From positions 1-64,000 of the forward strand of contig DGWD01000034.1 of NCBI GenBank assembly GCA_002395155.1: DNA of 64,000 bases. Direction: 5' to 3'. Below the pieces are notes generated by a model that worked only from the letters and a program-made list of their open reading frames with translations, did not search any database and was not told the DNA's origin. This stretch comes from Treponema sp. UBA4267 (GTDB lineage: Bacteria; Spirochaetota; Spirochaetia; Treponematales; Treponemataceae). Positions 60,896 to 64,000 of the stretch are shown piece by piece. How positions within the stretch are numbered: the stretch's first letter is position 1; the number at the start of each line of letters is the position of its first letter. A program made the translations under genes and the position numbers.

Positions 60896-62425
60896 TTACT
60901 TAGATTCGCTTTCCTCATCTTCAAGTTGCAGCATTTTTTTAATTCTGTTTTTTATTGAAGAATTGGTTTTCTTTTCATAATAAAGGGCCTTCATTTTTGT
61001 AGCGGCAGCTCCAAATTTATTTGTTTTATACATATCAAGACCAAGGCTGATTGTTGTTGTATCTTTTGATTCCAGATATTTTAAACAAATTGATTCATAA
61101 GAAGAGTTTTCGTATTTTGCAAGTTCCTTTCCAATTGCATAGCGAAGATCCTTGCGTTTATCATCCTTTACACATTCCTCTGCAAGCTCAAGAATTTCTT
61201 TTTGACCTGCATGACCATCTTTTAGCAAAACTTCAACAATTTTCTTTTTAGTTCCATCTCCAACTTTTTTGTTGGTAAGCTGTTCAACCAGGTATTCGTT
61301 TCCTTCGCTGGTATTTAAATTAGAAAGTGCAGAAACGGCTTCTTCCTTTATCACTTTTTCACTGTCATTTTTTATGCGGTATATAAGATAAGGGGCAGCC
61401 TCTTTTAACTCAAGTTCCTTTGCAGTTTTTATAGCTTCCTGTCTTACTCGCCAATGTTCATCGCGGATTCCCTGCAAAATTACTTCTTTAGCTTCTACAA
61501 CATCGGGAAAGTTTTTTAAGCCTTTTATAACATACTGACGAAGATTTGGATCTGTAGAATCAAACTGTTCTATAAGAATTGGAACCGACTCCTTTTTTTC
61601 CATAAGACCAATTGTTTCGGCGGCATACATTCTTACATAGACGTTTTCATCTTCATCTTCCAGGAAAGAAACAATTTTTTCCCAGGTTTCAAGGGCATGC
61701 ATTTTACCGCAGGTACGCATTAAAGACTGACGCTGAACATCGCTTAAGTCTTCACGATCAAGGTATTCAACCATGTAGATAGCCTCGGCAGGTCCACCTA
61801 TTTCGCCAATACAATCTATAGCGTCATTAAAATAATTTTCGTTTTCAGTTTCAATAAGATTAAGAACTGCAGGAATTGCTTCTTTTGTTTTTACAGCAGA
61901 AATATATTTAAACGAAGCTTTTACTACATCAGCCTTTTCATCGTAAGGGTCATTTAAGAGTTCTACAGCATAATCTTCAAGACAAGGATCTTCCAGTTTT
62001 GTAAAATACTTAAGAATTTTTTCTTTTATTGTTGAGTTTTTTGTAACTTGGAAAAGATCATAAATTTCCTGGGTAAAACGAGGATCATCATTTGTAATTA
62101 ATTTATCAAGTAATTCTGAAATTTCAGAAGGAAGCCCATATTTTATTGTATTGAGATGTTCTTCTTCATCTTCTTCACTTTCATCCTTTTCGGCAGCTTT
62201 TTTTGCCTTTTCAGAATCTATTGCCTTAGGTCTTTTTGCATCAGGAATTTCTGAAAGGCCAGGTTTAGAAGCCTTTACAGCTGAAGCTGAAGATGAAGAT
62301 GATGATGATGTTGTTGTTGAAAGTTCACTTTCTGTTGTAGGAGTTTCCTCTTCTACATCAGCCTCCTGAGAAAAAATCGAAAATGACAAAAATGATAGAG
62401 CAATTACAAATAAAAGTTTTTTCAT
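60896..62425 (-). CDS. Exported HEAT-repeat protein
   Basis: 509 residues. Signal peptide (about 1-19, ending SIFSQ), a Ser/Thr/Glu low-complexity stretch (about 20-90), then about ten HEAT/PBS-type helical repeats (for example VRMYAAETIGLMEKKESVPIL and WRVRQEAIKTAKELELKEAA). A periplasmic protein-binding scaffold is likely. Its ATG shares one base with the tgt stop codon, so translation is coupled. Confidence 0.82.
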   Translation of the reverse strand: MKKLLFVIALSFLSFSIFSQEADVEEETPTTESELSTTTSSSSSSSASAVKASKPGLSEIPDAKRPKAIDSEKAKKAAEKDESEEDEEEHLNTIKYGLPSEISELLDKLITNDDPRFTQEIYDLFQVTKNSTIKEKILKYFTKLEDPCLEDYAVELLNDPYDEKADVVKASFKYISAVKTKEAIPAVLNLIETENENYFNDAIDCIGEIGGPAEAIYMVEYLDREDLSDVQRQSLMRTCGKMHALETWEKIVSFLEDEDENVYVRMYAAETIGLMEKKESVPILIEQFDSTDPNLRQYVIKGLKNFPDVVEAKEVILQGIRDEHWRVRQEAIKTAKELELKEAAPYLIYRIKNDSEKVIKEEAVSALSNLNTSEGNEYLVEQLTNKKVGDGTKKKIVEVLLKDGHAGQKEILELAEECVKDDKRKDLRYAIGKELAKYENSSYESICLKYLESKDTTTISLGLDMYKTNKFGAAATKMKALYYEKKTNSSIKNRIKKMLQLEDEESESK

Positions 62426-63564
62426 TACAGCCCCTGATGGAATTTTTCAAGGAAGTCTTTTCGGTAGGCTTCAAAACGATCTTCGTTAATTGCCTGCCTA
62501 ATTTCCTTTATCATATTATGTAAAAAGTACAAATTATGATAACTTGCAAGGATTGAGCTTAAAATCTCCTGCTCCTTAAAAAGATGCCTTAAATAACTTC
62601 GGGAATAAGTCTGGCAAACTTTACACTTACATTCAGGATCTACAGGGCCAAAATCATGAATCCAGCGTTCCTGTTTTATAGAAAGCATTCCCTTGTGGGT
62701 AAAGTATGAACCGTTTCGGGCATTGCGAGTTGGCAGAACACAATCAAACATATCAATTCCAGCTTGAACAGAATCAAGAATATACTCTGGTGTACCAATT
62801 CCCATTACATATTTTGGCTTATCCTCTGGTAAATATTTTACAGTATGATTTACAAAGTGGGTAAATTCTTCTCCAGTCTCCCCTACGCTAAGCCCCCCAA
62901 TTGCAATACCAGGCAATTCCTGACTTGCAACAAATTCTGCACTCTGCTGACGAAGGTCTTCAAAAAAGTTTCCCTGAACGATTGGAAAAAGAATTCCCTG
63001 GTATCCTTTTTCTCTCTGATTTTCCCATTCCTTCTTAGCACGCACCAGCCAGTCCGAAGTAATTTTTAAGGCTTTTTCGGCTTCCTTTCGTTCAACCCCA
63101 GCACCTGTACATACATCCAGTTGCATTTGAATATCGGAGTTAAACTTTGCCTGAGTTTCAACAACATTTTCTGGAGTAAACATGTGGTAAGAACCATCAA
63201 TATGACTCTGGAACTTAACCCCTTCAGGATTGATTTTTCTTAATTTTGAAAGAGAAAACACCTGAAAACCACCAGAATCTGTAAGAAAATTTCTTTTCCA
63301 CTGAGAAAATCCATGGAGTCCGCCTGCTTCCTTTATAAGATCCGGACCAGGGCGGAGGAAAAGATGATAGGTATTTGCAAGAATAATTTCAAAATCTATA
63401 TCTTCAAGAAAGTCCTTAGGCATTGCCTTTACAGTCGCATTTGTTCCAACAGGCATAAAAACAGGAGTCTGAACATCTCCATGTGGAAGATGAAGAACAC
63501 CTGTTCTTGCTTTGCCGTCAGAGGACTTGTGTTTGATGTCAAAAATTTTCAAAACTTGGGCCAT
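62425..63564 (-). CDS. tgt: Queuine tRNA-ribosyltransferase
   Basis: 379 residues. Exchanges guanine 34 in tRNAs for a queuosine precursor. LTDSGGFQVFSL (substrate-binding Asp), FDCVLPTRNARNG (nucleophile Asp) and the zinc cysteines in CKCKVCQTYSRSYLRHLF are all present. AAGGA six bases before the ATG. Second gene of an lptF/G-tgt-HEAT operon. Confidence 0.97.
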   Translation of the reverse strand: MAQVLKIFDIKHKSSDGKARTGVLHLPHGDVQTPVFMPVGTNATVKAMPKDFLEDIDFEIILANTYHLFLRPGPDLIKEAGGLHGFSQWKRNFLTDSGGFQVFSLSKLRKINPEGVKFQSHIDGSYHMFTPENVVETQAKFNSDIQMQLDVCTGAGVERKEAEKALKITSDWLVRAKKEWENQREKGYQGILFPIVQGNFFEDLRQQSAEFVASQELPGIAIGGLSVGETGEEFTHFVNHTVKYLPEDKPKYVMGIGTPEYILDSVQAGIDMFDCVLPTRNARNGSYFTHKGMLSIKQERWIHDFGPVDPECKCKVCQTYSRSYLRHLFKEQEILSSILASYHNLYFLHNMIKEIRQAINEDRFEAYRKDFLEKFHQGL

Positions 63565-63579
63565 AAAAAATCCTTATAA

Positions 63580-64000
63580 TTAAGTTCTAGAATAACGTAA
63601 AAGAACTACACTGACTATTGTAAAGAAAATTACAGGAGACCAGGCTCCCATAAAAGCAGAAATATAGCCATGCTTAGCAAAAACCATTGTCACCATCATG
63701 CTTACATAAAATAAAACAGAAGCAGAAATACAAGATGCAAGACTGATTAAGAGAACGTTTTTGCGGGTTCTACCTGTTAATCCAATAGAAAGAAAAACTA
63801 CAATAAAAATGATAAAAGGGAAAGAATATTTTTTATAATATTCAGATAATTCTTCATTGTAAGGAAGACCTGCTTTTTTAAGGTGATTGATGTACTCCTT
63901 AGCATCTTTTGCAGTTACCCCCTGTATATCAACATTTGTTTTTCTAAATATTTCGTATGATTCAGTAAGACTGGCAAGATACTGAGATTCCACTCCTTCC
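63580..64000 (-). CDS. LptF/LptG-family permease, C-terminal part
   Basis: Runs off the window, so only the last ~140 residues are seen and the true start is outside. Three C-terminal membrane helices (SFPFIIFIVVFLSIGLTG, LLISLASCISASVLFYVSMM, WSPVIFFTIVSVVLL) follow a periplasmic segment, as in the YjgP/YjgQ family that moves lipopolysaccharide-like lipids in other bacteria. Treponemes lack classical LPS, so the cargo is probably another lipid. Fifteen bp upstream of tgt. Confidence 0.8.
   Translation of the reverse strand, partial: EGVESQYLASLTESYEIFRKTNVDIQGVTAKDAKEYINHLKKAGLPYNEELSEYYKKYSFPFIIFIVVFLSIGLTGRTRKNVLLISLASCISASVLFYVSMMVTMVFAKHGYISAFMGAWSPVIFFTIVSVVLLRYSRT

Noticed and set aside
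1..64000. tRNA or rRNA genes
   Set aside because: I found no cloverleaf with T-loop wording and no rRNA stretch; the hairpins at 0.2 and 40.6 kb do not fold as tRNA.

Overview
The window reads as chromosomal DNA of a spirochaete of the genus Treponema, most likely one of the free-living or gut/rumen saccharolytic species rather than a syphilis-type pathogen. The base composition is AT-rich, and many genes open with signal peptides or lipoboxes of spirochaetal style. There is a UPF0164-type outer-membrane barrel protein (a Treponema family), abundant c-di-GMP and SpoIIE-phosphatase signalling, a chemoreceptor, and enzymes for plant or storage polysaccharide (GH27, GH57, GH3). The genus is an inference from gene content; no rRNA or tRNA gene lies in the window.

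Layout. 1-566: non-coding, with a ~130 bp imperfect palindrome and a GC-rich block. 0.57-13 kb: DJ-1-like protein, a two-gene operon (TPR-like protein plus giant beta-propeller/HAMP/SpoIIE sensor), UPF0164 barrel, and a DUF4912 + GH57 pair. 13-20.6 kb: HD-GYP protein with an altered HD motif, an aldo/keto-reductase-like protein lacking most catalytic residues, GlyRS, two tandem PilZ paralogues and a Dus enzyme. 20.7-26.4 kb: DUF975 protein and SppA, an RNA methyltransferase, then the infC-rpmI-rplT translation operon continuing into zapB-like, zapA and UPF0178 genes; infC is split by an apparent frameshift. 26.4-35.3 kb: GAF-HD-GYP, Sun-type methyltransferase, NagZ lipoprotein, SDR, pncB, ttcA-like gene and a kinase/regulator/membrane-protein operon.

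35.4-42.6 kb is the most accessory-looking part: an OmpA-like protein with an E/K/R coiled region, a BspA/DUF285 repeat lipoprotein, two PD-(D/E)XK-type nuclease candidates, a gene fossil, a mosaic of palindromic elements holding a second fossil, then the GGGtGRT/NifU-like pair. 42.8-64 kb returns to ordinary genes: enolase, OFA-type MFS carrier, SpoIIE phosphatase, argG/GH27, PAP2, a MoxR-VWA pair with a chemoreceptor between its halves, a LacI-like-sensor/GGDEF protein, an aconitase-family hydratase, and an lptF/G-tgt-HEAT operon that runs off the right edge.

Themes across the window. (1) Regulation by c-di-GMP: one GGDEF, two HD-GYP and two PilZ proteins. (2) At least seven genes without a clear Shine-Dalgarno sequence have a -10-like box only 6-9 nt before the start codon, which suggests leaderless mRNAs. 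(3) Several dispersed repeat families: 7-bp CCTAAAA arrays at two loci, a ~79 bp palindromic unit at two loci, an A/T-stem hairpin at three loci, and a paired ~27 bp motif in the divergent leaders of eno and the GGGtGRT operon.
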